Source: Epiperipatus broadwayi
Lineage: Eukaryota; Onychophora; Udeonychophora; Euonychophora; Peripatidae
Assembly (NCBI GenBank): GCA_028023455.1
Contig: JAQFVV010006203.1
Span: 7,468,821-7,532,820, forward strand
DNA length: 64,000 nt
Direction of reading: 5' to 3'
Of this stretch, positions 1 through 13,620 are shown piece after piece. The translations under genes and the position numbers were made by a program. The stretch's first letter is position 1; the number at the start of each line of letters is the position of its first letter. Below the pieces are notes generated by a model, which worked only from the letters and a program-made list of their open reading frames with translations, did not search any database and was not told where the DNA came from.

Positions 1-1989
1 GAAGAAAAATTCTCAGCAACTTTTACTTTAGATAGTTACCAATTTAAGAATGTAAATCAGTTTAAATATCCTTAATATGTTTATAAGTAAAAAGGCGGAC
101 TTGATATGGTTCATTACAGACTCCAATATGTTGCTACTGCTTTTAAAAAATTAAAAAAATAGATTTCTCACAGGGAAAAACTAATACAACTAAGTTATTT
201 GATATAGAACTATTATTTTACTTAATTTATTATATGGAAAGGAAACTTGAACACTCTATCAGCACAATATAGAGACATTACAAAAATTTCATTTAAAGAT
301 GCATTGTAAAATATTAAATCTACAACGATAAGATCATAAAACCAATCAATATATTCTTCAGCTTGCTGGATGTGATGCTATTAAGTCCATTATTGTAAAA
401 TCATGCTTAACTGAATTAGTCATATAAAACATTCAGCATATTTTATCAAAATAATTTATAACACCTCGAAAGCGCTTAGCCTACATTGATTTATTTTGGT
501 TGTTTTTTCTTGTCATTAACAGCTTCTTCACCCAGCATTTTAAAGCGTTTGTATATAATATTATAATATGTAAAAAAAATACTCTAAAATATACATTTTC
601 ATTTTGAATATCAGAATAAAAAACTTGGAGCTGTCAAAATTCTTGTCAAAAGCTCCCTGTGGTTCAAAATGAGCAACAACAAATCAACGCCTTATGGTAC
701 GTTTTAAGCTTTAAAAAGACCGTAAATTCGCTACGATAATGCAAAAATTGACTTTTTTTCAAGACATCTATTAAACTTTGTATACAATCTATAAGTCAAT
801 CGACTCAAACTTGGCAAGCACCAATTATGCACCAGATAAAAAATTTGTAACAATTGTATATAGATTCATTGGTAGAGTGCGAGAGCTTCAATGTTTATGA
901 TGGTTTTAGAGCGATTTGAAGCCATGAACGAAAATTTTCAGTTGATGCACCTTATTAAACACAGCATGAGACTGAAGTTGGCACTAAACTAATTGTATTT
1001 CCTCTTGTGACGAATCTGATTTCTTATCAGTTCACAAACATACCCGCATATTGTCAAATAGTGATAATGATTAAAATATGTATGAAAAAATGTAAAATAA
1101 ATTAGTCATAAAAACATTGTTTTGAATAAAATTAAATAGTAAATAAAAAAAGTTTGCCTTATATCAATTTTTTCCAAATATTTGAAATTTTTTATTAGTC
1201 ATATTTTATTTCCTTATTTTTTTTTATGCAAATTTTAAAATAATTTTACCTTGTTGCTTTGCTTTTATAAGATTATTGAAAATTTTTGGAACATATCTCA
1301 CATTTTTCAATGTAAGTTAAGTCTATTTTTGTGTGATTTCTTTTATGTGGGTTTTTTGCGAAACCTATCTACTGCATAAAAAGAGACCCAGGTGTACACA
1401 GAAAGAAACAGAAAAAGGGAGAAACTGTCTACAAATCTTTTTCACATTTAATCTAATACAAAATTTAATGATTCATGTGTTCAGAACTACACCATTAAAT
1501 GTATTTGGCTATAAAAATATTTTATACAATTTTTAAATAAATAGTAATAACAAATTTTAATAATAAATAAATGATATAAATAAACAATTCAATTTCAATA
1601 ATAAAAATATTTACTTTTTCCCAATTCTGTTCTAAATGTTTGAATTGCTAAAACATTTGCAATTATTTTTTGACAGATTATATCTATTTATTGAATATAA
1701 ATTAAATTCATTAATAAAGGGAGATAATTAGTCAACAGGAAAATAAACAATAATACTTGATCATCATCAAAATATTTGCCATAGTCCTTAATAATTTGTT
1801 TCTATTATCTTCAATATTTAAAGTTAAATAAGAAACTTTAATTATCTCTATTTTAGATAATAATATATATATCTTTTAATAAAATAACCAAAATTAATTT
1901 CTACCAAGAGAAAATAAGCATAAAATCATATCAAAGACTCTTAAAATTAATAAACCATTGCTATTCAGTTTATTATTTATACATGTATT
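1..1989. other. AT-rich stretch without a recognised gene
   Basis: No frame in this stretch has a recognisable domain. The 67-codon open frame at 1333-1536 has ordinary AT-rich composition and no family signature, so I treat it as chance. A segment around 540-660 (A-run followed by 'ctctaaaatatacattttca') resembles the repeat unit at 43190-43235, so at least part of this stretch is dispersed repeat. Confidence 0.6.
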
Positions 1990-2876
1990 CTTTTGCATAA
2001 ATTAGTCCATATGAGTAATGAAGTGGTTTCTTCTTTTTATATCATACAGATGAATGCAATTTCGATGCCAAGCACCATAATCATAGCTTTCATGTTAGCT
2101 GTTATTGATGCTGCTTTATTTATATTAAAATCTAATTATGCATACTATGTAAATTAAGTTATTTAAATATTCCATTTATTTGATAACTGGATACTGTTGC
2201 CTCTTTTGTTTATTTCTATGGTTGACAATAACCAATCTTCTTTCACCTTCCTTTTCCAGCTATCACTCTCTATACACACCAAATGGACTGACTGTGGATC
2301 AAATCTATGACATATTGTTTTTTTGTGATCCCAAAAAACAAGCTCGTACTCAGGGTTGTCTTTAATATTCTTACATAAGTATTTGTGCTATGCTATTCTA
2401 ATTGAAATATTAGCCCTACATTCCTCATAGGCTCTACAAGGAATCTAGGGCTAATATTTCAACCAGAATAGCACAGGACACATATTTATATAGATGTGCT
2501 AAAAACAACCCTGAATATGACTCTGTTTTTTTGGGACTATAAAAAACAATATAGTCATAGATTTGATCCATAGTTGGTCAACTTGGTGTGTATAGAGAGA
2601 GATGACAGGAAAAGGAAAGTGAAAGAGATTTAGTTTATTGCCAACCATTGAAATGTAATAACCAAATGAGAAAATGATATCAAGCTATCAAATAAATGGA
2701 ACATTTCAATGACTTAAATTACATAGCATGTATAATTACATCTTAGTATAAATAAAGCAGCAGCAACAATAGCTAACATGAGAGCTAGAGTTTATGGTGC
2801 TCATCATCGATAAGTGCCGTATAATATAAAGAGAAGAAACTGCTTCCTTATGCATACAAACTAATGTATGCAAAAA
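1990..2876. repeat. Large foldback (inverted-repeat) element, about 0.89 kb
   Basis: The left arm (about 1990-2436) and right arm (about 2440-2876) are reverse complements at roughly 80% identity over more than 400 bases, with almost no spacer. The centre lies near 2437. Matching landmarks include 'gaaatattagccct' at 2404-2417 against its complement at 2448-2461, and 'gatcaaatctatgac' at 2297 against its complement near 2557-2571. The arms start with 'ttttgcata' (1991) and end in its complement near 2870. No protein is encoded; the 61-codon frame at 2180-2365 lies within the left arm and is a by-product. No clear target duplication was seen. It is probably an old foldback transposon or an inverted pair of short elements. 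Arm divergence indicates age. Confidence 0.85.
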
Positions 2877-5800
2877 AATATATACAGTCAAGGAGAAAAA
2901 AAATTATACATGTATATATAAAACTTAACAAAGAAAATATTTTCAATGATAATTCTTTCATTCTTTTATATTAAATATATCTCTTAAAAATTTAGTTTTT
3001 TTTTTGTACTTTTTAAAATGATTTTTATTAAATTGTTTGACAGATTTTAACAGTCTGAAAAAGATTACTAGGGTGGTCAAAACTGCCTGACAATTTAATA
3101 AAAAGCATCATGAAAATGCAAGAAATAGCAACTTTTTAAAGATTTATTTGTGAAAAAAATTAAAATAATTAACCACATAAACATGATTGTGACCAACTGT
3201 TTCAGTGGAGAAAAATTCTGAAAAAAAATATTATTTATTTAAAAATACATTAAAAAACAAATAACAATAAAAATTAAAATTATTAATAGAACCAAATGGT
3301 TTAAGCAACTAGCTTAATAAACAATAGATTTTATATCAATGCTTCATAATCCATTATAACATTGATTGGGCCTTCCTTGTAGACATACATATATTTAAAT
3401 AAAATAAAACCAGGATTAGACTGATTTAAATTAGATGAATTTTTTTTTTAATTCTAAGATTTAAAAGATTCATTATTAAAAAAAAAAACATTTTTTTTTT
3501 TTTGCTTTTTTATTTTCAATCAAATATTTTGGAGCATTCTATATTTGCATTATTTCATCATTCTTTGTATTTATGGTGGCTGGGTTGGGGGTATAGATCC
3601 TATTAATCAAAACATCATTACATAAAACTGATCTTCAATTAATTATGTAGTAAGAAACTTTATGTTGTCAGAAGAATGTACAAATAAACTTAAACTTGAA
3701 ATATTTAAACAAAAGAAAAAAATATCAAACCTGATTAAAACTAGAATAAAATCTAAGTTATAAAAAATCACTAGATCTCTTTCAATTATATTTATTTAAA
3801 ATTAAATAGGAACCAGATTGAGTTACTAGTTTTACCAATAAGTTTTTTTAAAAATTCATTTAAATATTCTTGCTTCAATTGATTTGAGAAAATTCTTCTA
3901 GGGATGACTTATATTTGCAAATCAATTTCTTGACTCACTTTCAAAAACACATATGTTGTTGCACAGAAGAAGAAAAAAACATTACAATAAGGGTTTTTTT
4001 TTATATATTGAATTTCTGGTATTTCTCTTATAACTGTAACCAAAATGTTGACAAATATCTTTGATTCTTAAACTGTAACTGCTAATGAATAATTTCTAGT
4101 CTAATGAATAACTAATAATAATTATTAATATAATTGCTAATACCTGCTGAAAAAATTATTTTTTTCCTTCATCTGATAAAGAAAAAACATTTATTTCATA
4201 TTTCCAGAATATATAATAAAACGTATAAATATGATTTTCATATCACTTTAAACTTCTTCCCTATCTATAGAAAACCATTATATATGAGATTTTAACAAGA
4301 TATACATAAGTCATGAGTTTATTTTTTCATATATGAAGATAAAGATATAAATGTTATATACACTTTTTGACACTTGGTTTATTACTTTTATGCAATTAAA
4401 TTTTCATTTATGTATATATATCTTTAGAGATCTATTGTCCTTGATGAAATAATCGTGTAATTTTCTTTATTTAAAAAAATTAAGATCTAAATGATAGTGA
4501 TACCTTCCATCATTTTGAAAAGCAATGTATATAATTATTATAAGAAATGTTTTTTTTTTTTTTAATTTCCAAATTTGAGTTGATATTTTTAAAAATTTCT
4601 TTAAATATTTAGACAAATTCTAATTGCAAACGACAACATAAACTGCATAACACGATTTTTTATATTATCAGAAATTATCAGTTGTTCACTGGCTTATAGA
4701 ATGAATGTTTTTGACAGAATAAATATCTTTTTTGAATGTTACTTATATTTCCCCAAATAGTACATGCTTTTCATAATTTAACTGTGCAAATTCTGCTATC
4801 TTTTAAGTCAGTACATTTCCTTATTAGAAAAAAATTCAATGTTTTATCTTTATGTTAATTGTGATTTATTTTTAAACAATTAAAATTCATTAAGCATTTT
4901 ATGGCTAATATTCAAGCAAATAGCACTATGCCATAAGATCTTTTTGTTTAACATTCAATTTTATTTAGATGAAACCATCATTAATATATTTATTTATCTT
5001 GATGTTAAAAGTGATTTAAAATTTTACTTGAATTCTGAATTTTTTTCATCTGACTATGTTTGATGACTTTCTTGCAGTTTCTCTTTCATTTGAAGAAAAA
5101 CAATAATTGATTTTGTTAAATACTTTTATTTACCTTCAGTTCTCTATCAAAAAGGAAATATTAAAATTATTCATTACCAATTCAAATGATCATTTATATA
5201 AAGTTTTGAGAATTCTCGAGATCATTTATGGTTGCATACTATCAACCTGATGTCTTATCAATACACAAAATGATTATAAGCAAACATTTTGATCAATCAT
5301 CATCATTCCAGCAACTATTAAAGGATCTATGATATACCCAGTTAAATGTCATCATCATACAGACATTGTATTTCACACGAATTTTAGGAAAACAATTTAA
5401 ATGGATAGAAAAAAAAAAAAATCAAAGCTAGAATTGAAAATTAAGAAAACAGTCTTTAAGGAATAAAAATGAGACAAAAATAATTAAAAATTAGGACTTG
5501 AGGTTTTTATTGTATAAGTATATTAAAACAGGCATAATTCATAAAAATGATTAGGTAATGTAATGACAAAAATAATTTATTATAAAGAAGTAATAAAAAA
5601 ACAATTATTTATGACTACAATTTTAAAAGAAATGATATGACAAATATTCAACATAAAATCATCAACAAGGAACAAAAAGTGACATATTATTTTTATAAAC
5701 AAAAAGATTTTTTTTTTATAATTAATAATTTTTCCATCCTACTAAAAACTGATTAAAATTAAGTTCTGCTATAAATATTTTTCTATGCCATGAAAAAATT

Positions 5801-6840
5801 ACATGCTTAATTTCAAATTACTTGAGACATATTAAATCATGGTTTAATTTTAAATGGAGTAATATTGTCTAAAGTTTTATATATTAATTGTATGTGTGTT
5901 AAGTTCTCTGCCTGAAAGTTGATTATGTATCACGAATAAGTGATAATACTTGATTATTGTCAGTAGTAATTTGTCACTGTTGCCACGTTTTTAACGTAAT
6001 TTTTATTCTACCATTTCAGTTTCAAAGTTATATTATGAATTTCATACCATAAATAGTAATTAAAAGAAATTGTTTAACAAAAATTACATAAACAGGAATA
6101 TGATTTTAAATCGGTTGACTTTACCTACATATAAATTTAATGCTTTTAAATTTGTCAGAACAAGAAGCCAAAACTGGAAAAAAACAATTTTATAAAAATC
6201 CAAGAATGTTTAAAAGCAAAAAAAAAAATACAAATTAAAAAATTAATTCTTTATATATTCTGGAGAGGGCAGTACCAACACATGATCTGTATTTAATCGT
6301 AATGACCTTGAATAAAATTGGAGCAAACTTTTTTAAATATCAAGGACGCATATAAAGGGAAAAAACCCCCACAGCCTGTTCCACCTAGCCTACATACGGG
6401 GGGGGGGGTTAAATATATATTTTTATACTATATCGCAGAAATATTATCTCATATTAAAGATTTTAAAAAAAGTGTTTTTCTTTCTAAAAAAATACAATTC
6501 AATTATAATCAATATGATAAAAGTTCAAAATAAATAGTAGATGAAAAGTGAATAAAACAACTTGAAATAGCCAATGCAAGACAGGTTTTTCCGCCAACCC
6601 ACCATAAAAGAATAATAATGGGATAAAAAAAATTATTCCCAGAATTGCCAATTGCTGGGTGACGAATGTTTGGATGGTTTTCCATTCATTTAATTCTCTA
6701 AATGAATAGAACAATCATTTATCAATCACAACCGGATAATTAACTAGGCTGACTATTAACTGGTTACTTGGGGGGGGGGGGGCAATTCTAAGTGACTGAA
6801 ACCCGAAAAAAACAAAAACAAATATAAACCAATTTAATCT
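2877..6840. other. AT-rich stretch without a recognised gene
   Basis: Many A/T homopolymers, a short inverted repeat near 3.05 kb (listed separately) and two G-runs (6400-6408, 6771-6782). Short open frames near 6318-6533 and 6499-6714 have no family signature and overlap on opposite strands. I see no gene. Confidence 0.6.
3019..3110. repeat. Short inverted repeat (MITE-like)
   Basis: Bases 3019-3036 (tgatttttattaaattgt) are complementary to 3090-3110 with one or two mismatches, and pairing continues a few bases inward (tgacag / ctgcctga). A loop of about 50 bases separates the arms. It may be a tiny MITE or simply a hairpin; no target duplication was identified. Confidence 0.45.
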
Positions 6841-6930
6841 GACTTGCATTCAAACTCAGGTCACAAGGATGGCAGGTAACTACTAAACCATAAAGTCCAT
6901 ATCAAATAAATATAACCATTAAACCATCAC
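6841..6930 (-). repeat. tRNA-derived SINE head
   Basis: On the minus strand the stretch has a recognisable RNA polymerase III A box (tggtttagtagttacctgcc, complement of 6871-6890) and B box (gagtttgaatgca, complement of 6845-6857) at tRNA-like spacing. This is the usual internal promoter of tRNA-derived SINEs. It abuts the hammerhead-family inverted repeat at 6931-7099, so it may be the 5' part of that family rather than an unrelated SINE. It is degenerate and not a functional tRNA gene. Confidence 0.55.
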
Positions 6931-7099
6931 ATGATCACTATTTCATATTCTTACACATGCTGTTAATAAGAATACCAAACTCTCCATACAGTAGTCCACC
7001 AAGTAAGTAGGCACTAGATAAGGATTTTATGCATAAACCTTCCTGCATCCATTGATTACAAAGACTTGCACCTGGTGGCACTACTGCATGAAGAGTTTG
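6931..7099. repeat. Short inverted-repeat relative of the 41-kb hammerhead foldback
   Basis: Bases 6931-6997 (ccatcacatgatcac... then aactctccatacagtagt) match the left outer end of the 41.3-kb element. Bases 7008-7099 (gtaggcactagata, gattttatgcataaacctt, gcatccattgattac, ggcactactgcatg) match its right outer end. The outer 24 bases of this small element, 6976-6999 and 7075-7099, are inverted copies of each other. The ribozyme portion has been deleted. It is therefore a second, internally deleted member of the same foldback family. Confidence 0.75.
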
Positions 7100-7129
7100 A
7101 GTACTGAAGAATGTTACAGGTAAGGTAAA

Positions 7130-10100
7130 GAAACAAGGGAGAGTAAAGATCTTTATGTTAAAGGTAGGGACAAATAATTTGTCAGAGCCATCGAAAGAGT
7201 AGTGAATGAATACAAAGAATTGATTAGTAATTTGAGTAAGATTAAAGGAAGAGTAGGAATAGTTGGATTATTACCAAGATTCGACAATAGTATATGTTAG
7301 ATAGGGCATGTTTTATAAATAGATTTAAAAAATTATGCGAAAGAAATATTATGTTTGTGGGTTTTTTTTATTTGTAAGAGAGAGTTGTATAGTAAAGATT
7401 GATTGCACTTTGCAAAACAAGGAAGTGAAATATTACGGAGTTTGATTTATAAAAATATATTATAGTTTAGAAAACTTCTAAAGGGGAATAGGGTTTTAAA
7501 TTGCAGTTTTATCAAAAAGAAGAAGGGTAGCTGATTTAGATATAAAAGTAGATGTGGAGAGGAAATGGGTTTATAAAATTAATGATATGCAGCAACTTAC
7601 AAATGTAATACTAGGAGAGCAGAAATTAAATAATGCAGTTAAAAATGAAGATCTTAAGATATTAGCAGTAGTGGAAGCACATCTAAGAGAAAAACCTACA
7701 CTGGAGGACTTGGTATGGCAGGGTATAAATATATTAAAAAAGAGGGTAATGGTATAGGAGTAAGGTGAAAAAAATATTTAAATACTGTTAGGTATCAAGA
7801 ACATTTGTGGTTAGAGATAAGGTTAGGAAGACAAGAATGAATGGTAACTATAGGGTATTTGACCATTAGATATAATCAAACTATAATGGAGTAGAATAGT
7901 AGCATTTATGAATGCCTAGTTAAGGATATACAGAGTTTCAAACAAAAAAAGGGGGGGGGGATAATGATTATGGGGATAAAAATAGGCATATTGAAGAAAT
8001 TGATGATGTGGATAACAAGAATGGACAGCTTTTGAAAATTTTTTGTCAAAGAATGAATTTGAGCATTGAAAATTTATCAAATATTTATGAGGAAGAATAC
8101 ACATGGTCTAGAAATAATATATTCCACACAATACATTATGTATTAGTAGAGAAAGAGGGAATGAATAAAGTATGGAAAATCAAGGTGTTTGATAATGAAG
8201 AGAGAGTGTGTAAGCATGATCATAATTTCTTTATAACAGAAATGATTAGTAATGTGATGGAAAATAATAGTAAAAGTAGAAAGGATAGTGAAAGATGTAG
8301 ATGGAGAATGAATTATAAGAAAATAAGTTAGAAAAACATAAAATAAAAGTAGAAGAAATCATGAAAGAGTTTGTTGGGGATGAATATAAGGACTGGTGTG
8401 ATGAAGTAGAAAAAGTGGCAAATAGAGTTTTAGGTAAGAATATTCAAAAGAATAAAAATAATAAAAAGTGACAATTAGTAAAAGTGTAAGAGAGGAAAAA
8501 AGCATGCAGAGAATATAAAAGTACTATTAAAAACAAAGAAAGTGAAAAAGATTTCAATATTAAATGGGAAAATATTTTTTTAAAAAAAGAAGTTGGATAA
8601 AATAGATAATTATATAGAGAGAATGAAATTAAATAGTAAATTATTGGAGGATATTAATAAAAGTGGAAGAGATGGGATTAAAATTTTTTAGAAATACATT
8701 AAAAGGAATGTAGGGGGAGAGAAATAGTATTACTAGATGATGAGGAAAAAGAATGTTACTTTAAAGACAATCTTAAATAAGTATGTAATTGATATAGAAA
8801 AGATGTTAGATGTAAAGGACAGCACGATAAGAACAAAAACATATAGTAATGGAAGTATTAGGTTTGCAAAAAATGAACTGAATGAGGCAGGGAAGAAATT
8901 GAAAAGTGAAAAGGCAAAAGATTTAGAGGGATGGGCAGTAGAGATGATGATGAATTTAGGAAGTAGGACAAAATTAAATCTATTATCCATGATTTAATAA
9001 GATGACACAAAAAAGAGAATTTCCAGAAAGCTGGAATAATACAAGAGTAAGGATAATAAGATAGTTAAACAATTATAGATCGATATCAGAAATGTCAGTG
9101 TTATAAAAAGTTTTTGCAAGTAGTGGGAGAAATGCAAGGAGGTTTTTGATTGGATAGGCATTTAGGAGATAGTTTATTTGTAGTCACACAACTTATAAAT
9201 ATGAGTAGGAATACAGGTAGACAGTTATATATGGTTTTTATAGATATAGAGAAGGCATATGATAGAGTAAATAGAAATAGAGTATGGGTAAGTTTAGTAA
9301 ATTTGGGAATGAATGGAGCTTTAGTGGATCTTATTAAGAGGTTGTATGAAAATAATTATTATATGTATCAATTGGGAAAATATAAAATCAAATAAAGTTA
9401 AAAATGGAGTGGGACTAAGCAAGGATGCCATCTATCACCTATTTTGTTTTTGTTATATTTGAGAGAAATGGAGAGAGCAATAGAAGGCTAGAAAGAAGGG
9501 TAGAGATACGATTAATAGATAGCAAGAGAGTATATACATTATCAAGTCTTTAATTTGTTGATGACAGGCAACAAGATGGGCAAGAAAGGTAGTACAGTAT
9601 GCAGAAGACTTGGATAAAGACTTTATATCAATATGCTTATAAATACAATAGGATGATTGTGTTAGGAGAATTGTTGAGAGTTAGAGTGGCAAGGGATGGG
9701 ATAGAAAAATAGATGCATTAATAAAAAATAGGGAGTTGTAGAGATGAAGAACTAGTATGGAGAGTAAAAAGTTTAAATATATATAGAAATAAACAGAATA
9801 TTGGGTGTGAGTTAATTTATGATAATAAAAAGGCAAGTAATTTACTGATTAAGACTCGAACAGGATCACTACCAACAAAGGAATATATACATAAATGGAA
9901 AAATATGGGTGATTTAGTCTATAATTATATAAGAAAGGCATAGAAAATAATAGGCACCTGTTAATTGAATGTAAATGCCTATAAAAAGAAAGGGTACAAA
10001 TAATGAAGTTGTGAAAGAATAAATATAAACAAAGTGATTAAACAGAAAGTGGGTTCTTGATTTTTATGCTGGGTTTGGGAAAAAATAAGGGAGCTTTATA

Positions 10101-10275
10101 TATAAAGACCATAGAGTTGATAAAGATAATACTGTTGAAATGGAATGGAACAGGATAGAGAAGAATATGAGAAAAAATAGGGTGGTGAATGGAAAGGTAA
10201 GGTAAGGTGGCTAACAGGTTTCCTGGCCATAGTGGCTGAGAGATTCTGACTCCAAGATAGAAGCCATAGTGCATC
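7130..10275 (+). pseudogene. Decayed non-LTR retrotransposon (endonuclease + reverse transcriptase)
   Basis: A LINE polyprotein fossil, readable only by switching frames. In order: a region with 'GRVGIVGLLPRF' near 7246-7282; an endonuclease-like block at 7554-7757 with 'ILAVVEAHLREKP'; a downstream block at 8008-8331 with 'YTWSRNN...HTIHYVL' and 'KHDHNF', resembling the C-terminal half of an AP-type endonuclease (D/N and H catalytic patches). A long linker follows, then RT sequence at 9150-9395 with 'YMVFIDIEKAYDRVNR' and, in another frame, the 'SKGCHLSPILF' block near 9418-9447. The expected YADD box is destroyed. The 3' part (9850-10270) is also present at 36610-37035 on the minus strand. 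Numerous stops and frameshifts make it inactive. The clade is uncertain; it is not the same family as the LINEs at 43-53 kb. Confidence 0.8.
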
Positions 10276-13200
10276 ACATTCTCAAATAAATATGCAATAA
10301 AGTTAATAATACTTGTTCATCATAGAATAATGATGTATATAAATGGCAGATATGTATTTTGAAAAATGGCAAAAATTTGCAAGCATGCAATGAATTTTAA
10401 AAGTATTCGTTTTATTAATAATAAAATATTAGTATTGTAATTATCAGAGGAAAAACATTTATTTCAATTCCTTAAAAAAAAATTGGCTATTTCTAATCAG
10501 ATTAAAAATATTTTCTTTTAGACTGTTGTCTTGTAGCCTAAATAACCATTCAGTATTGTTCAATAAATAGTTATCTAGCCTGGACAGATGGATATAAATA
10601 CATAGACTGTAAAATCAAATATATATATATATAGTGTAATGGATTTATTAATATAAAAATATACTTTTATTAGAAATGGTTAACAAAATGGAATATATAT
10701 AATTAATGTACTGATGATGATTTTCAAATAACCTAGCACTGAAAGTTAAGTGTAATTATTCCAAAAGTATTTTTAGTTTTTTTTTTTTCTAAATTCACTT
10801 GAAAATTAATCCTTAGATGCCAAAATTTTATTATCGTTTTAAATTATTACTATTATCCCTGCATGTCCCCTAGTAGATTGCATGATTTCTCAGGCTTAAT
10901 GGATATTAAGGGTATATTTGGAATGAGTTTAAAATGCAGGTACAAACACTAAAACAAAAATAATTTATTTATAATAATAAAAAAAAAATGTTGCTTATAC
11001 TTTTGCAACTGCTACCAGATAAATACAATATAAAATATTGAGAAGAAAAACACCCATAATAAAAAATGTTTAAAAGTTTTAAACCATGGTTTTCTGCAGA
11101 TATCATATGATTTATTATATATGCAGGCATCTTTATCAATAGTTCCTATCAATCCAGACTTGATTGTGATGATCCTTTTCAGGTATTAGTGACTGTAAAT
11201 AATGTATACTGAAGATTATACAGCAGAGTTCATTTCTTTTCTTACAACATGGTTTTATTTTTTTTAAAAAGCAATGATACATTTCAGCAAACTTCAGCAT
11301 TTGTCTGAATCCAATTTGCATAATTTCAAGTCTTTTGATTGGCATGGTTAAAGTTTTCTAATCAACCATATGCCATATTAAAGTCTTCCACTAGCTAATG
11401 TTATCATATTTGCTGTGGTGGATGGAGTATTGAAAAATACTTTAAAATAGTAAGATACAATTACTCAAATTATTCTGAGGAAAACTAATGATATCTTCAC
11501 GGAATAAATCTGCACTGCTTTCTTCTTGAGCCAAGACTTAGATTAGACTCCTTGAAAAAGAATGTTATGGCAGTGCCTAATATATACACATTCCAAAAAG
11601 TCACATGACAGCAGTGTCATATATATCAGCAAATCCCCATCTCTTATTAGAAGTTGAACACATCTAAACAAACTATGACCAAAAATTTCTTCCAATTTCT
11701 GCAGAAAATAACACAGAATTATTCTGATTTTATGTCATTCTTGTTTTCTAGTAAGCTGGTAATCTCTTATTTTGTAATGAATTTGTCCAAATTTCTTGTT
11801 TTAATAGTCACTTTTGATATCATTTATTTTAAATTTTTGTCCATTTAACAGATCCAGACCTTCAGAGAATAGGCCACCCTTTATTCTCCTAAAATCAAAC
11901 TTTACACAAAAAATTTAAATTGTTGCATAAAAAAAAATTCTACATTAGGATTTTAAAAAGATTTAACTAAGCATTTAAAGTTAAATTTACATAAACATGC
12001 AAATATATGAACATATAAAATAAAAACATTTTTTTTATATATATTTTAAAAAAATTTAAATAATTCATTGCCATTCAGAAATTTTAGTCTTTTGCAAAGA
12101 GTAACATAACATTTATTATAAAAATAATATTTTGGAGAAATAATTTGTTTCTTATTGGTCTATATTTTGATCAATATTCCAAGTGAAATTATTCTCAAGG
12201 CTTCTCTACTATTTAAATTACATAGGATCCAGTCTATTTTAAGATAGGCCCACAAAAATTGAAATTTTTAATTTTATTTTAAATGTAATATATAAATAAT
12301 TTGCATGCACAAAGATTAATGCTATCAAAATTACTCTTAAATACAAATTTCGTATTTATATTTACAATACACTATTAAAAGGAGAGAGGGCATTCGATTT
12401 AGAAAAAGTCTATTAAAACTGAAAAGTCATTGTCTTCATATAAAAATTTAATTTAGGCAATACAATTTATTAATCAAATAAAAATATTTCCTTATTCCTT
12501 AGTTCCACACTCTATTTTTTGAAACATTAATTTGAATTATCAATTTTGATACTGTAATTAAAAATGAAAAAAGAAATTTTCCTTCTCATTTTAGTATGAT
12601 TAAGCTGAATTATTATTCAACTCTGAAGAGTATGATATATTTTGGATATTTTATACGCTTTCTATTGAAACAGTCAATTCTGATCACTTGCCTGTTTCAC
12701 TTATTTTACCCTCACACCTATACCTATGCCAGATTTAAACCCAAACAACATTGAGCAACTATATATGTATGATTGCGCATATATATGTGAGTGATAAGCC
12801 TGTAATTGGATCAGCATATACGTATATTACAGGTATATTTGTTGTAAAAGTCGCATAGTTTAAAAAGTGATTTAATTTAAAATATTAGTCTATTCTTTTA
12901 TTTTGCAGGAATCACATATATATAGAGTATATTCCAGGTACTGCCATCCTACATATATAAAAAGGGAATTAGTTTTATACTAATTATAAATTCAGTTTTT
13001 AGTTAAATAAGTTGTAAACAATTTAATTAGACCACCCAGCTGTCCTGATATAGCATGAGTCTAGTTTTAATAGCCTTAAATTGACAACATTTCTTAGAAT
13101 TATTATTTTTTTTTTAATTAGCTAAGTTGTAAATTATAGAACAGTACAAACTGAGATTTTAACAATGACATCAGGCTAAGGTTAGCATTTAAGTAATTCA

Positions 13201-13340
13201 ATGGGTTGGATTTCAAAGGATTTTCTAATTGAGTACAAACTGGTAAACAACCAGATGTTCAGCGGCAAAAGTGTACAAATAGTGCAATTTTTAAACCCAA
13301 AGGGATATACTACATTGTTTGTACAGAGTTGTAAGCTGAA
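10276..13340. other. AT-rich stretch without a recognised gene
   Basis: No domain was seen. The 69-codon minus-strand frame at 11136-11345 and the 64-codon plus-strand frame at 11654-11848 have no family signature. A stretch at 12760-12960 holds dispersed TATATA runs. Confidence 0.55.
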
Positions 13341-13620
13341 TCCATACCCATTTTATCTTTAACATGGTGGAGTAGAAAGACGTAAACTCTCCACATCTCT
13401 TGATGGATGTGGTAGACTAGGGTCCCATTTTAGTATGCAGTTACAGTTAATCATCACTGTAATGGAGAGTATCCCAGCCAGTGGCCTGTTGTAAGAAAAT
13501 CAATGGAAGCCAAGCTGTCTAACCAAGAAATAGTAGTGCTGACATCACTGTTTAGTGTGCTTGAAGCTGCAATAAAAAAAACGGTAGCATTTCTAACTGC
13601 TGCAGAGCTCTGTTTATAAA
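13341..13620. other. Higher-GC island of unknown nature
   Basis: This block is visibly less AT-rich than its surroundings. It contains a local inverted pair ('actctccacatctcttgatgg' near 13386 and 'gatgtggtagac' near 13407). All six frames are broken and no domain was recognised. It could be a fragment of a mobile element or a decayed exon; I cannot decide. Confidence 0.3.
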
